Shown here: positions 1-11,629 of the stretch, in pieces
Position numbering within the stretch: position 1 is the first letter of the stretch
Layout of the letters: each line of letters begins with the position of its first letter
Assembly: GCA_051530055.1 (NCBI GenBank)
Contig: CM121341.1
Span: forward strand, 9,486,001 to 9,550,000
DNA from: Neoechinorhynchus agilis
Lineage: Eukaryota; Acanthocephala
Reading direction: 5' to 3'
Length of the DNA: 64,000 nt
Position numbers and translations under genes: made by a program
The notes under the pieces: generated by a model
What the model was told of the DNA's origin: nothing
Database searches by the model: none
The model's input: the letters and a program-made list of their open reading frames with translations, nothing else

Positions 1-119
1 AAACAAAGCTTTTGTATACTCCGGAATTTATGAAAATATTTTCAAGTTCACATATTTGACTTTAACTTATAAAGTTCTCTTCCAGCAGACATTTAAAAAA
101 TAAAGTTTAATCGCATCAG

Positions 120-440
120 TTCGAAAAATCATGTGCAATACAACTTGATTTGCTAGCCGCGTGATTGATCAGGTTTTTTATTGGCACTTGGACGGGCTGT
201 TGTAGATATAAAGAAAAATCAATATTTTCGAGCATTTAACGTCTTACGGCTTCTTCAGAAATCTACAAAGGCACGTGGAGCTTTGAAGTGTGTTATAGTA
301 GCAACATCGAAACGGAAAGTTCATCCCTCTTGTTGAACAGTTCTGTAGCTTTGCCTAACTGATGACCAGAACTCTACCTCGCATTGTCTGCGGAAATGAT
401 CGTTGCGCTCTCTACTTTCAGGTTCCCGCGATGGGGTCGT
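120..440 (-). repeat. Penelope-like terminal repeat, diverged copy
   Basis: This stretch matches the block at 18540-18790 and its mirror at 31960-32200: a 'gtgattgatcaggtttt' segment, a 'ggctgttg...aaagaaaaatc' segment, then 'cttacggcttcttcag'. On the minus strand the last piece reads CTGAAGA followed by AGCCGTAAGA, the signature of the ends of the Penelope-like elements in this window. No reverse transcriptase is attached here. A shorter relative lies at 63740-63940. The assignment to a PLE end is an inference from its position beside PLE RT in the palindrome arms. Confidence 0.5.
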
Positions 441-477
441 CCGAATTAGATTGTTGGCAGTTTCGACACGAGAATCG

Positions 478-1132
478 GGGCGTGGTTGGAGGCTGTTCCT
501 TTGGCATCCGTGGGAACTCTTCTCACTGATGAGGTAACGAGGATCGCAGTGTCCTTAAGACTTGGTCTCCCGATATGCACGCCCATCGCTGTCGATGTGG
601 GTCTTTGGTTGATGCTTTCGAGAGACACGGTCTCGTTCGCCGAAAGTCACAAGGAAGGTTCTCATGCCATTCTGAGATCAACAGCGCAATTTTTCGGGCG
701 TTGAGAACGGCGAACTTCCCCTCCAATCTTTGTCGACTAGATAGTCGTCGACCCGACGGAATTTCGGTCTTTCCGTGGCGGGAGGGCAAATGCCTTCTCT
801 GGGACGCCACGTCCCTCACAGTAAGCAACATTCCGTACTCTCTCGAAATCGCTGGAGGTGCAGCGGAAGGGAGGATAATACGAAAATATAGGGATTTAGC
901 AAGGGCCCACTATTTTGTCCCCTTCGGAGTAGAGACGTATGGAGCGCTTGGCAGCTCGGCACTTACTTTGCTTCAAGATCTCTCGAAGAAATTGAGAGAA
1001 ACGACCGGCGACGCACGAGCAAATGTATTCCTGCGACAAAATATCTCGCTTGCAGTACAACGAGGCAATGCTGCTAGCGTGATAGCGATAGCCGAAAAAG
1101 GAGAGAAGCTAAGAATTTGCGGACGGTGGTGA
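478..1132 (+). mobile_element. 3' end of REL-endonuclease LINE
   Basis: A C-terminal fragment of a non-LTR retrotransposon polyprotein. It shows 'GTLLTDEVTRIAVSLRLG', then a CRCGSLVDAF...H zinc motif, then RRPDGISVFPW followed by LLWDAT (the RPD...D arrangement of a restriction-like endonuclease), KYRDLARAHYFVPFGVETYG, and a final QNISLAVQRGNAAS. The same order of motifs recurs in six other places in the window, so this is a multi-copy family. It is 5'-truncated with no RT attached, and the reading frame changes around 575-620. It ends shortly after the QRGNAAS motif. LINE status is firm; the exact clade is not settled from sequence alone. Confidence 0.8.
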
Positions 1133-1739
1133 TTGTACCTTTTGTGCTTTATTATTTATTCATAAATGTGAAAGTCATCCAAGAAAATATTAGAACAACT
1201 TTAATTTGTTGTAAAATCACGATTTTTTATATTGTATTTAACAAACTATTACCGTAAATGACATTTCGTTTTGATCCGTCGCAAGAATACCTTCTTTTCA
1301 ATATTAACCAAAATATTTTGTCATCTAAATAAGAGGACGCTTAATTTCAAGGGAACAATTTATAAAGGTCAAATCTCCTCGCTCATCTTTGAACGTGTTG
1401 CCATCCCTAACCTTAAATTTTTAGTTTGATTTAGATTATCAGCTTTTTGTGATTTTTGACATTCCAGTATGAATTATTATTATTATTCATACGCCTCATA
1501 CAAACAAACACACAAATCAGTTCCTTAATTCTTTAGTTTATGCGTTCCAGCATGTCCCGGGCCTAAGACAACTGTGAGTTGAAGGACGATCTCTTAAATC
1601 CCTCACAGCAGCCTCGAGTACCCTTTTTATTGTCTATTAATAAGTATCCTTTTCCTATCCTGAGCCTGTAAAAGAGAAATGAGCGTAATGAAATCACTTA
1701 CCTCTTTCCTGTTTAAGAGATTAGTGGAATTAATGGGTA
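1133..1739. other. No gene seen
   Basis: AT-rich sequence with many stops in all frames and no recognisable domain. A short ATT run around 1475-1490 is the only simple repeat. Confidence 0.5.
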
Positions 1740-2450
1740 AAAAACTTGAAGAGTTATTGTAAAGGATTGTAAGAATTGAAGAGTTTTATTTAAAATATTT
1801 ACAGTTAGAATTAAGATTAGAAAAAACCCAGATTTTAGACAAGAAAAGTCTTGTTAAAAAGGAAAAAAGGGGTTCCGTATCTATATTATTTCTAAAGAGA
1901 ATACTACTAAGCTTATTTAGCAAGATACGATAAAATGAAAGCCTATTTTCAGGGGGCCGGCCTCGTGCGAAAAAACAAATGGAACACCCTAAAAAGATTT
2001 TTAAAACTTTCGAGATAAAAGGAGAAGAGATGGAGAGCCTTTTTGCTCTTTTGATGAAGATAACTGTTTTTGCCAATAGACTTTTAACGGAAGAGTTAAT
2101 AAAAATTCTATGATTCTTACAAGGGAAGTCTACACCTAAAATCCTGGAATGCGATCTAAAGTTGATATTAATTAAATTTAAATTAGATGCTAATTCATTA
2201 AAATATGAGTTTCCTCGAGACCAAGGTTTTAGTAAGTGGAATAAAGAAAGTTTTATTACTATTTACAACCAGATTGGCTTTCATAAGTTCCGAAGACAAA
2301 GAATGCATATAATTAGCTATATTATTAGTTAGGATTGAATATGTTCTAGCTTTAAAAAAATAGAAATATATCATCTGCATAAACTAGCGGAAATATGGAA
2401 GAAGAGTTCTTTAAATTTTTTAAAATATATATGAGGACAATTAAGAATAA
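1740..2450 (-). mobile_element. APE-type LINE fragment (RT palm and 3' part)
   Basis: Read on the minus strand, a 'VYADDIFLF' reverse-transcriptase catalytic box lies near 2350-2375. It is followed by 'ANLVVNSNKT' and, further on, 'RGRPPENRLSFYRILLNKL'. The last stretch resembles 'RGSPPNLRLTFAKIV' at about 9260-9300 downstream of another YADD box, so both belong to one LINE family. The frame changes between the YADD box and the downstream part, and stops interrupt it. It is a dead fragment. Confidence 0.6.
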
Positions 2451-2527
2451 GGTGGGCGAGAGGGGAGAACATTGTATTGTATTGTATGCAACGGTACTTT
2501 CCTACGTTCACCGTAGATATAAGCCCG

Positions 2528-4027
2528 TCAAATAGAATTGGACTCCGCAAGGGATCTAAAATACACGACAGCAGTTCTGTTATGCGGGCAGTTCGCGTCT
2601 CTTAAAATCAGGTCATCGTATGTATGACAGTTCCCTTTGCCTTTACGATACAATGTCGTTGGCTTCGAGAAAAGGAACTGTTGCACGACCTGTGGGCAAG
2701 ATGCCTCGGACCGGATTATATTGCCCGTGAACTGCAGTCGTCTGCGGCGCAAATATTCACTGGGCGGTTGGACTCCGGCTCTCTTATACAGTGCTTTGTT
2801 GGTCACTTTATCTGACCATCTAACCTTGAACGCCGTACGTAAGAGAGATGAATGATTTTGGTCCAACTGCCTCGTCGCCGTTGGTAACAGTGTCCAGGTC
2901 TCTGCATTGTAGTAGAGAATGCTCTCAATTAGAGTCCTGAACAGCTGCGAACGGAGTTCATCTGGCAAAGACTGTCAAACAGTGGTTTAAGTTGCCCCAT
3001 TGCTCTCCAAGCTCTAGCTCTCCGCCGGCTGACATCCGCACTCACCTCAGGAACGACAGCTCCCAGATAGACATACCGCTCTATCTGTTTTAATTGCCCA
3101 ACGCCATTCGGCCCTTCGCCAGAGACTGTATGCGCGGCATGCGGAATCGTCAAGAATTCCGTCTTTTTCGAGTTGATGGTCAGACCAATCAAACTCGCCC
3201 TCTCGTACAGTCTATTTAGCATGCGTTGAGCTCCTTCGACTGTTGAGGGCATCAATACGATGTCGTCGGCATATGCCATGTAGGAGGCGCGTATCTCAGG
3301 ATACCTACGACCTCTTTTCCTCAACAGAAGAAATCCATCTTCATCATTCGGTAGTGCCTATCTCATTACCCAATCAAGCACCAAGATGAAGAGGAAAGGA
3401 GCCAATGTGTCGCCCTGCAGAATACCTGAAGTGGTGGAAAAGTATTCTGTCAAACCGTCAGTTGTCTTTACGGCGGAAATTGTGTTTTTGTATAATGTCA
3501 TAACGGATGTGACAATGATCGGCGGCACTCCATACTCCTTTAAGATACCGCCAATCATCGTTCGATTTACCGAATCGAAAGCTCGACGGAAGTCAACAAA
3601 TACCAGAGTCACATTCGTTTGATGAATTCGTGCCTCCTCGAGGATCCTCCTCAAAGCCAATATGTGCTCTGTGGTGCCTCGACCTTTCCTGAAGCCGTTC
3701 TGTTCAATTCTTAGAAACGGTTCGAGGATTGGCTGAATTCGGCGTCTCAAAATGCTGCTCTGTAGTCCTCCGCCTTTGTCGAGCAGCATTTCTTGGGGAT
3801 CATTGTTAAATGCGTCGTTTGCCAGATTTGAGGTACTGAGCCACCATTCATTATGCCATTCATTATCGGTATGATTTTTCTGGCAATGGATTCAAATTTC
3901 AGTACCTCTGCCATTTTCGCATCTGGGCCTAATGCACGTCCCGCACGCATCATTTTCGCCGCAGCGATCGCTTCCTTCACGGAAATCGGTCCAGTGAAGT
4001 ATGCCTCAGTGCTTGAAGACGATTGTG
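2528..4027 (-). mobile_element. RTE-like LINE, RT domain nearly complete
   Basis: On the minus strand the RT motifs come in order: 'PDAKMAEVLKF' and 'HLTMIPKK' (N-terminal RT), 'QNGFRKGRGTTEHILALR', 'VFVDFRRAFDSVNR' (motif A), 'GILQGDTLAPFLFILVLDW' (motif B), 'YMAYADDIVLM' (motif C), 'LTINSKKTEFL', then 'YVYLGAVV', 'ILYYNAETWTL' and 'RRLQFTGNIIR'. That order, with ETW and the GN/HIIR-type tail, is typical of RTE-like and related LINEs. It is split over three frames with internal stops, so it is inactive. No APE endonuclease is visible upstream: the sequence abuts the REL-LINE copy at 4031, so the 5' part is missing. Confidence 0.85.
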
Positions 4028-4030
4028 CCC

Positions 4031-4297
4031 GTCGACCCGACGGAATTTCGGTCTTTCCGTGGCGGGAGGGCAAATGCCTTCTCTGGGACGCCACGTCCCT
4101 CACAGTAAGCAACATTCCGTACTCTCTCGAAATCGCTGGAGGTGCAGCGGAAGGGAGGATAATACGAAAATATAGGGATTTAGCAAGGGCCCACTATTTT
4201 GTCCCCTTCGGAGTAGAGACGTATGGAGCGCTTGGCAGCTCGGCACTTACTTTGCTTCAAGATCTCTCGAAGAAATTGAGAGAAACGACCGGCGACG
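4031..4297 (+). mobile_element. Duplicate of REL-LINE C-terminal block
   Basis: By eye this 267-bp block is identical base for base to 747-1013. It encodes the same RPDGISVFPW...FVPFGVETYG segment and stops abruptly within the 'TTGD' codons, continuing into unrelated sequence. It sits head-on against the RTE-like LINE, whose minus-strand frame runs into it. Confidence 0.9.
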
Positions 4298-4959
4298 GGC
4301 GCAGCTCCTTTGGCTGTGAAATTATTTTTTTCCAATTTTGATAATGAAAATACGACGTGAGACATTAATCTTTCGCTAAGCGTAAGGAGAGCAGTTTAGT
4401 ATCGTTCGGGCCAAATGAACGATACTATCATGGGCTAGTAAATTAAAAATTTTGGAACCAGAACTGGAATTCGAAGACGCCAATTTTGGATTATTTGACC
4501 AAACCTCAAGAATATATAATCCAGAGTCAAATCCACTCTGTTTGCGATTTTTTTCCGAAAAATTATTGTTGGGGGGATATCTTTGAGGGAACCCTAAGAG
4601 TGAAATTCAAAAATAGAATTTAATATATCCTCAAACGACGAAACCTTAAGCCAGCCTGTTATTTTATATTTCCTAGAAAGATTGCTCTTCTTTTTAGGAG
4701 TTTTCATGTACGATCGGAGGTTTTGTACAGGAGATGATCGATTGGGTGTCTTTCCTTGTTCTCCGGTTATTAAGGAAAGATTGGGCTCGAGGGAGGAAAG
4801 ATTTTTAGTAGAGGGCGGTACGAGCGAGGGGGAATAAAAAGATTGGGGTTACGGGTAATTACGAGGGAAGAGTATTTAGAGATGAGGGAAGAAAATTGTG
4901 GAGGGTTCCCTACTATTCGTCAGGACACAAACTGAGCGGGATACTGAAAGTGAGATCAT
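4298..4959. other. No gene seen
   Basis: No domain-bearing frame. The stretch from about 4700 to 4900 is unusually G-rich on the plus strand compared with its surroundings and may be the 5' flank of the following Penelope-like fragment. Confidence 0.4.
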
Positions 4960-5400
4960 CACAGCTTACGGAGATGCGTGGTATATTCGATGAACTGTAA
5001 GGATTGCGACCAAGTCAATGTTGGACAGACAAAACAGGGGATGCGAAAAAGAGTAGAGAAACATGAGTATCCGCTACGACGAGGTGACGTGTCATCAGCT
5101 TTGTTCAATCACGCTATCAACAACGACCACAGAATCGATTTTGAAAATGCGTTTACAAGGATGGCCGAGAGGAACCAACAGAGCAGGTTGATAAACGAGG
5201 CTCTGCTCATTGATATGGAGGACACAATGGAAGGGAACAAGAGCAATCATTCTCTAAGATTTCCGACGAGGAATCTCCATTTGTCTTTTGTGCAGGGGGT
5301 GAAACATCACCTCGGGAATCGACGATCCCGCGCACTCGAGTCAAGGCTCACGTCCATTTTTAGATGCTTGGGGAGGAGGCTGAGACCTTGAAAATTCACA
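4960..5400 (+). mobile_element. Penelope-like element, GIY-YIG endonuclease
   Basis: Encodes VYSMNCKDCDQVNVGQT, then RKRVEKHEYPLRRGDVSSAL and FNHAINNDHRIDFENA. This is the GIY-YIG nuclease that ends Penelope-like (PLE) retroelement proteins, where the family usually has VYxIxCxxCxxxYVGQT. The second tyrosine position reads N here (VNVGQT), so the catalytic core looks damaged. The frame runs about 137 codons to the tail. The sequence after it shares 'gatcccgcgcactcgag' with the PLE tail in the palindrome at about 19970. No RT is attached. Confidence 0.8.
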
Positions 5401-6424
5401 AGATTGATTTCAATAATAAAGCTCGAGTGTGTTACAATTCGCCATTGAGAATATTTTGGTAACTTTATTTATTTTAACTTAACTTCACTTTTTAAATGTA
5501 GTCGATATAGTACATAAGTAGCTGGATTTTAAAATAAAATCATTTTAATTTCTCCGCCAGAATACAACCGAAATAATGACTGTTTCAATTGAAATCAGCA
5601 AGTTCGTTTAGGCGTTTTTAAATTCTGGCATTTAATGACAAGAATCGTTTTGCGAAATTTCAGAACTTAAAAACAGCAAAATAAATCTATTCAAGGCAAC
5701 TAGTCATCCGCCTTCGTCAGTTTTCTAAAATAGTCAGAAAATCCAACAAACTAAACACAAAACGTATTTCGTGTTCAAGCCCGGACTGTACAATAATCAC
5801 CCTCTTCTTCGGCACAATCCCGCAGGATCCTACTGCAGACTTAATGTGTGAGTTCTGTTGCGCACGGATACTCTCGAAATTAACCCCTAAACACTCAATC
5901 ACTGAAGTAAGCACACAACTTCGAACTCAAACCGAATCCGACACTATCATTACTGTACCGGACGCTAAATCGGCCCCTCCCCCCAAACAAAATAACAATC
6001 AAATCAGCTTCATCTTTCATCCAATCGACCATTGCAAAGGATGGCACTCTTGACGTGTTCTCAATGTTTGGACACTCAGAATCCTCGAACCGGCCCTGAC
6101 TCGCCCACCGCGCTCGCCCAGCAAAAATAAAATCGCCTTCGTTAAACCCGAGGGAGAGCAGGAACCGCAAGATTCACTACTGATTTATTTCAAATTCTTC
6201 GCGTTTGATAATTCCGACATTCTGTCAAGATTTTTCATTGTTTGTTATAAAAAAACGCACAATATCAACAAATAATGACAAACCTCGGGAGAATGTCGGA
6301 ATTAACAAACCGGCAGGGGCAGCAAAAGAAAGTTTCCATGTTCCCATTAAAAACTACTTTCGAAAATGGGAAACTAAAGATTTTTATTAAAGATAGCAGA
6401 TATCGAGGTCATCAAACTTCAAAA
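5401..6424. other. Intergenic, no gene seen
   Basis: No exon supported. Short open frames at 5844-6053 and 5895-6170 overlap on opposite strands and show no domain. This is the 3' flank of the ZNHIT1-like gene on the minus strand. Confidence 0.4.
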
Positions 6425-6762
6425 TTATTGAACATTTTTCAAGCACCGCAGCTCCTCGTGGAGTTTCAAACATTCAAGTGAACAATACCTCATCCGACAC
6501 CGGGCACAGGAATAAGACGCCGGTTTAAGACATGCAGAACAGATACGAACGATTGGTGGATATCTTGAAGGCGGCGCTGTGGCCATATGATAAAGAATTA
6601 CCTGCGGATCGATTTCATCCCTGTTTTCTTCAGGATTAATTGTAAAGAGATCACGCTTGTCATGACGTCGTCTTTGTTTCTTCATCCTGAAAAAATTACA
6701 GTTGAACCGCGTCCATTATCCATCAGTCCTCATGACCGAAAAAACGCAATTCTTCCGTTCAT
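6425..6762 (-). CDS. ZNHIT1: ZNHIT1-like HIT zinc-finger protein
   Basis: Two exons, 6737-6762 and 6425-6686, separated by a 50-nt GT-AG intron; the model starts MNGRIAFFR and gives about 95 residues. The C-terminal half is diagnostic: YHMATAPPSRYPP, then a HIT zinc finger with CSACLKPAS, CARCRMRYC, CLKLHEELRC and a final LK-V ending. This matches vertebrate ZNHIT1, where 'ACAGPPSR' precedes the finger and the protein ends CLKWTV. In that family the protein (yeast Vps71/Swc6) is a nuclear subunit of the SWR1/SRCAP remodeller that deposits H2A.Z. The vertebrate protein is about 154 aa, so either an upstream exon is missed or the N-terminus is short. All zinc ligands seem intact, so the gene looks functional. 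Confidence 0.85.
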
Positions 6763-6810
6763 GTTTCTATCCCTCCATTTTTAGTTATCAATAGGGAGAA
6801 CGATAGAAAT

Positions 6811-7310
6811 AAGATAACTTTTATCCTGACATCACTTTGTCCTTATTGGCCTCATTATTTTATTTTAGTTTCAGACTTCTAAATATTGAATGTTACATTA
6901 ATTTAATATCATATTCTTCCGTGTAAATCACTGGAAAGACGATAATAATAAAGTAATTTTTATCGTGACGTCACTTTGTCCTTTATTGGCCTCATTATTT
7001 TATGTTAGTTACAGACTCTTCTAAATATTGAATGTTACATTAATTTAATATCATATTCTTCCGTGTAAATCACTTGAAAAACGCTGCAAATAAAATAATT
7101 TTTATCCTAACGTCACTTTGTCCTTTATTGGCCTCATTATTTTATGTTAGTTTCAGATTCTTTTCTAAATATTCACCATTAAATTCATTTAGTATAAAAT
7201 TCTTCCGTGTAAATCACTTGAAAAACGATGCAAATAAAATAATTTTTAACCTGAAGTCACTTTGTCCTTTATTGGCCTCATTATTTTATGTTAGATTCCG
7301 ATTCATTGGA
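6811..7310. repeat. Tandem array, about 140-bp unit, 4 copies
   Basis: Four head-to-tail units with repeat starts near 6827, 6966, 7108 and 7253. Each carries a version of 'tgacgtcactttgtcc' followed by 'ttggcctcattattttat' and 'attcttccgtgtaaatcac'. The second unit has the full palindrome TGACGTCA; the others have one-base variants. The same unit forms the larger array at 14260-15365. Open frames across the array only translate the repeat. Confidence 0.9.
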
Positions 7311-7319
7311 TTCTCGGGG

Positions 7320-9450
7320 GGTTTGCAAACGTTTATAAAAAATCTCTTAACCCTAAATTGCTTTTGCAGTTTAAAGAAGACTATCTTGCTGTACAAATTT
7401 TTCCGTAGACAATTTTTTAACGTTTAAGGACCCTAAATTGATTTTATGCAATCTCTACATCCCCCAAGAAAAGTGAACAAATTTTTGAAAGAGGAAAGAC
7501 AATTGATAATAGACTAGAATCCTGACATAATTTTAGGAGACTAACTCCGATTCGCTTACAGCGTTTGAAAAATGGTCAAACGTTTTTAATTTCTAAGTCC
7601 TTTCCCTCCTTCCACAATTATGCGAAAAATGCACACTTTTACCTAGATGCTTGCCTGATTTAAAAAGAATTTAATATTTCCGTGAGAGTGAGGGCTCAAA
7701 TTTTAGATAAGAAATCCATAGGGCGTGATCTTATTCTGTTCGAATCCGGTCAACTAGATTTAAAAACCAGAATCGTTTTCAATTTAAATAACGTAAATAA
7801 TTTTAAACTTCAAATTAAATCAAAAGTGTCTTTACAAAGGCTTAAATTATCAGAAGTTATTGACATCATCTCCAAAGCGACTAATGATAATCTAACCACC
7901 TTTTGCCATTTAAAAAGATGGAGACCCTCGAAGCTCACTAATTCATTTATGAGATTATCCATTATAAATGAGTTAAAAGGGAATCTGGCACTAAGTAAAT
8001 TTTACAGATCGGAATTTTATAAACATCTAACGAATAAAAACTTAGATAGAGATAAGAAAAAATTAGCGACATTAAAAACCATGTCATCAAGCTACTGGAA
8101 TACTCTTCTTAATAAAAAAAATGGATCGATTGGAAGCAAAAAGCGGCTAATTGGATAGGGACGATTTCACATCCAGAGGTAGTTAGTCAAATACTTTATA
8201 GGAACCTGTTTGGAGTTGCTTCCTCTCCCACTTGGTTTCCCGACAATATTATTGACTTAATAGAAATTTCAAAAGAGGATATTTGTCAGTATGGGATAGA
8301 TGTGTTTCTAACGCCAACAACGATCTTTCCTGCTCGCCCAAAGTGCTTCAGGTGCTCAGTTCGATTAATACAGAACTTATATTACAAAATTGGAATAGAA
8401 GGCTATCTTTTCAATAGGGTGCGAAAAATAATTATTCCCAAAAATGATAAAATAATTTCAAGTCCTGGGAATGTTAGACTCATATCTATTCAAAACCCGT
8501 TAATTTCGATTTAGTTAACAAAAATCTTATCACACCTAATTTTCATGGGTTTGCCCCGGGTAAGGGAGTTAACTCTTGATTATACGAGTTGCAAAGTTTT
8601 AATGATCAAATCATTGGAGTAAATATAGTCCTTGTTCAACTAGATATTAACAAGGCATTTGACGCGATCAATCGCACTTTTACTTATGAGGATATGGATG
8701 GCTTAAGAATCCCTAAAAAACAAACCCAATTTTTATTTGAATCAAAATCGTAACCCAAACAAATCAATTTTTTACTCGAAATCTGGTGTGCTTCTAGGCT
8801 CCCCCCTTTCCCCTACTCTTTTCCTTATAGGAATGATTAAAATTTTAAAACAATTAAACAGGAAATATTGTAAATATTGGGCCTATGCGGATGATTTATT
8901 TTTCTTAGTTTTTAATAAAAAAAGGGAAAAGCTTATTAATCTTATTGGAGATCCTATTAACTTAGATTGCATTTTAAAGAGAGCAAATCTCGCTGTAAAT
9001 AGACAAAAAAACCTTAATTATCCCCTTAACAAAGACGCCGAGTGTGAGAGCAAAACTCACTACGCTACTATGCGAAAATGATTTAACCAATGCTTGCTCT
9101 ATTAAAAACTGTTTCAGGATATTAGAGATCAACTTTCGGGCTAGCAATAAAAGAACGATTCTAAATTCCAAGACTGTGCTGGAGATTAATTAGACTTAAC
9201 ATTCCACATTTAAAAAATCTACCTATTTTTAAAACCCTTTTGGGCGGTTTTTTTGGCAGAGGTAGCCCACCGAACCTTAGGCTAACTTTTGCCAAAATTG
9301 TTTATTAAAAAAGTAAATAATATCTTTAGTAACAAAGGTAGAACCATTTGTAATTAAACTTTTAGTGTGAACGAGCGATTGGAGTCTTTCCTATGGAAGA
9401 CTTTTTTAACCAACATTTTCATGTATGATAGTGTTAATAAAGAATGTTTT
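7320..9450 (+). mobile_element. APE-type LINE, degenerate
   Basis: A LINE in pieces: an endonuclease-like 'LCNLYIPQEK' near 7440-7480; a connector ORF at 7682-8158; then 'RKIIIPKND', 'NVRLISIQNP', 'HGFAPGKGV', 'LVQLDINKAFDAINR' (RT motif A), 'SGVLLGSPLSPTLFLIG' (motif B, 8770-8830) and 'YWAYADDLFFLV' (motif C, about 8878-8912). 'RGSPPNLRLTFAKIV' follows near 9260. Several frame changes and stops separate these, so it is inactive. The order of motifs and the HGF-PGK box relate it to the better preserved element at 48870-52735 and to the fragment at 1740-2450. Confidence 0.8.
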
Positions 9451-10257
9451 GTCAATGCCAGCTAGCAAGATATACGAGTGACAGATAGTCATATGAGCCG
9501 TTTGTTATTCTATATTTTCGTTATCTATGCATTTCCACATAATTCATAATTTGTATATCCTAAACCTTTTGTTATTTGGGAAAGGATATCCCGATTCTTA
9601 TAAGACTGCAGAGCGTGCCGGAATATCTCGCTAGAGATATTCCTTTTGTTGTTTCATTGTTTTGTTGCTCCGAGATCAGCCAAACGGAAGAGTCAGGAAT
9701 ATTTGCAGCGAGAACAAGATGGAATCACTTGGAATACATAACTCTTTTTTTGTTTTGAGCGAATTTGTATGCTGCATACTTAAATAAATTAAGATCCAAG
9801 TACTTTTAATGCTACATTCATCAAATTGTGGCCATCTTCAAGAAAGTGTTCCGAGTAAAAGTATACCCGACTTTTCTTTAGCCAAAGGTTGAGGTATCAT
9901 GAAGACATTGTCGCATTTTGACGCTCGTGTTAAATGTTGTAATATTTTTTAGACTAAATAGTCACTTGTCCAACACTTTCATACATCCATGCAAAAATCG
10001 TAGGTTCTCAAGTCTCTCTTATAACGACTTATCGCTAAAAATAACGACATTTTTCCAAAGTGTTTGATTTATACGAGTTCAGTAGATCAATTCTTCATAT
10101 CGCTCTTGTGGAGTTTAATCAATATTTCAAGAATGTAGCGTTCATCTTGAAATTTATCACCAAAAACAGTCAACGGCAGTTGGTGCATTCCCATTTTAAT
10201 TTACAACATAATCGTGAAACATATGATTTCGTTCGTCTTTGGACAGTCAAAATCATC
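9451..10257. other. Intergenic, no gene seen
   Basis: No supported exon. A 60-codon frame at 9576-9758 has no recognisable feature. The stretch from about 9800 to 10250 would hold the promoter of the secreted-protein gene that follows. Confidence 0.4.
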
Positions 10258-11625
10258 ATGAACAAGATCTTTTCCTTGCCTTTAATCGTAGTGTTCTGTG
10301 TTGTTTTATCCGAATCCAGCAACAGATTTACTTATCAACCTTATTGGAAATATTTGAATGAAGAACGATGGATTAATCGTTATCTTTGCGTTTACCCAGA
10401 AAATATCTTTAATGGGAAGCCAGATTTCGGCTCAACGGAGTCGAGGAGAAATTATGCTAAAGGAGGTTATTCAACTGGTAAATGCTGAAATTCTGCATCT
10501 ATTTACGTGATCTACAAGAGTAGATGGCATTTCTCTGCACTGATAGCGGTATTCATATTGTTGTATGTCGTTAGTTCCAATTGAAATTCTTGTGATTTTT
10601 GTGGAACAAGATGCTAAATGCTGGTTGATTTAGAGAATTCCCATGGTATTTTGAGTTGGTACTATTTTGGGTTGCGATGAAGTATACTTCGATTTTAAAG
10701 ATTCAGAAAATCAGCAATGCATGCCGAAGAGGTTTTAATTCGGTGTCCTGTGTAATTCAGTACAAGAAAAGTCTTGTAAGTGATTGAGAGACGTACGACT
10801 ATTATAATTATGGCTTTGCTAAATGTAAAATCGTCTCGCGGAGGTCGCGAATTCGAATTTATTATATAAGTCAATATTAGATTTCTCAGTTGAGCATCTG
10901 AATTTATTCATCTAGATTAATACTCATTAAAGTTTGGAGGCGAAGTCGGTACTCACGTTCTCTTTATCATTACATGTGTTTATTCGCTCGAAAATTAAAT
11001 AATTCATTGTAAACTAAACTATTATATTAAAATCTAGCAAAATAAATGGGATGTTTATTACGAATGGTTCAAAAATTGTTCAACTTCTGCCGATGGATTC
11101 AGAATATTGGGAGTGACACAGCGAGATTGGCCTTGGGCATCCATGGGAGATTATAGATGTCGACGTTTACTTTTAAGAGTAGATCTTTTCAGGTGGTGCG
11201 GAAAGGTAAAACAGAATCCTTTTTTCTGGTTAATAATTCGTCGCTTCCTGTAGTGTCCAACCCGTCAAATCACAAAGGTATTCTATATGGAACGCACCAA
11301 GAGCATCGGAATTTTACTATGTTTTTTAGACGAAACGTGTATCACAAAGTATAGTATTGAATGGAAAGGTGAGAGAAAGTTCGAATTCGACTTTACTAGA
11401 TTTCGGCTTAGGTTGATTCATGCAAAATAGTGGATAAAATTAATACAGAAACAGTGAGTCTCTCTGCACAAGTATTTAAAACTCGAAATAATTTCAATGA
11501 TGATCTAGGTAAAAACAGTAAAATTTAAATGCAAAGTGAGTAAATCTTTCGATGAATTAAAATTGATGAATTCTGCTAAATCGATAGACTGTAAAATTCG
11601 AAACCAATGTTACCAAATGGCATAA
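10258..11625 (+). CDS. Unrecognised secreted Cys-rich protein, multi-exon
   Basis: The first exon starts at ATG 10258 and encodes a clear signal peptide (MNKIFSLPLIVVFCVVLSES) followed by RFTYQPYWKYLNEERW. The 3' exons fit together perfectly: 11038-11205, 11254-11277, 11330-11368, 11412-11471 and 11509-11625. The introns are 48, 52, 43 and 37 nt, all GT-AG and all phase 0, ending in ...RNQCYQMA-stop. An AATAAA overlaps the stop codon (11624-11629). A likely middle exon ends at 10775 (...NACRRGFNSVSC...YKKSL before gtaagt). The join between the first exon and this middle exon is not resolved. Spaced cysteines and the signal peptide suggest an extracellular, disulphide-bonded protein. I recognise no family. 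Confidence 0.6.
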
Positions 11626-11629
11626 TAAA

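Noticed and set aside
359-395. CTGATGA near 359 as a hammerhead core
   Set aside because: The sequence between it and the next GAAA does not form a stem II, so only the heptamer matches. The better motif in this repeat is on the other strand (CTGAAGA).
7074-7427. 117-codon frame over the first tandem array, and similar frames at 14554-15437
   Set aside because: They translate the tandem repeat itself, with the same phrase in each unit. There is no evidence of selection for coding.
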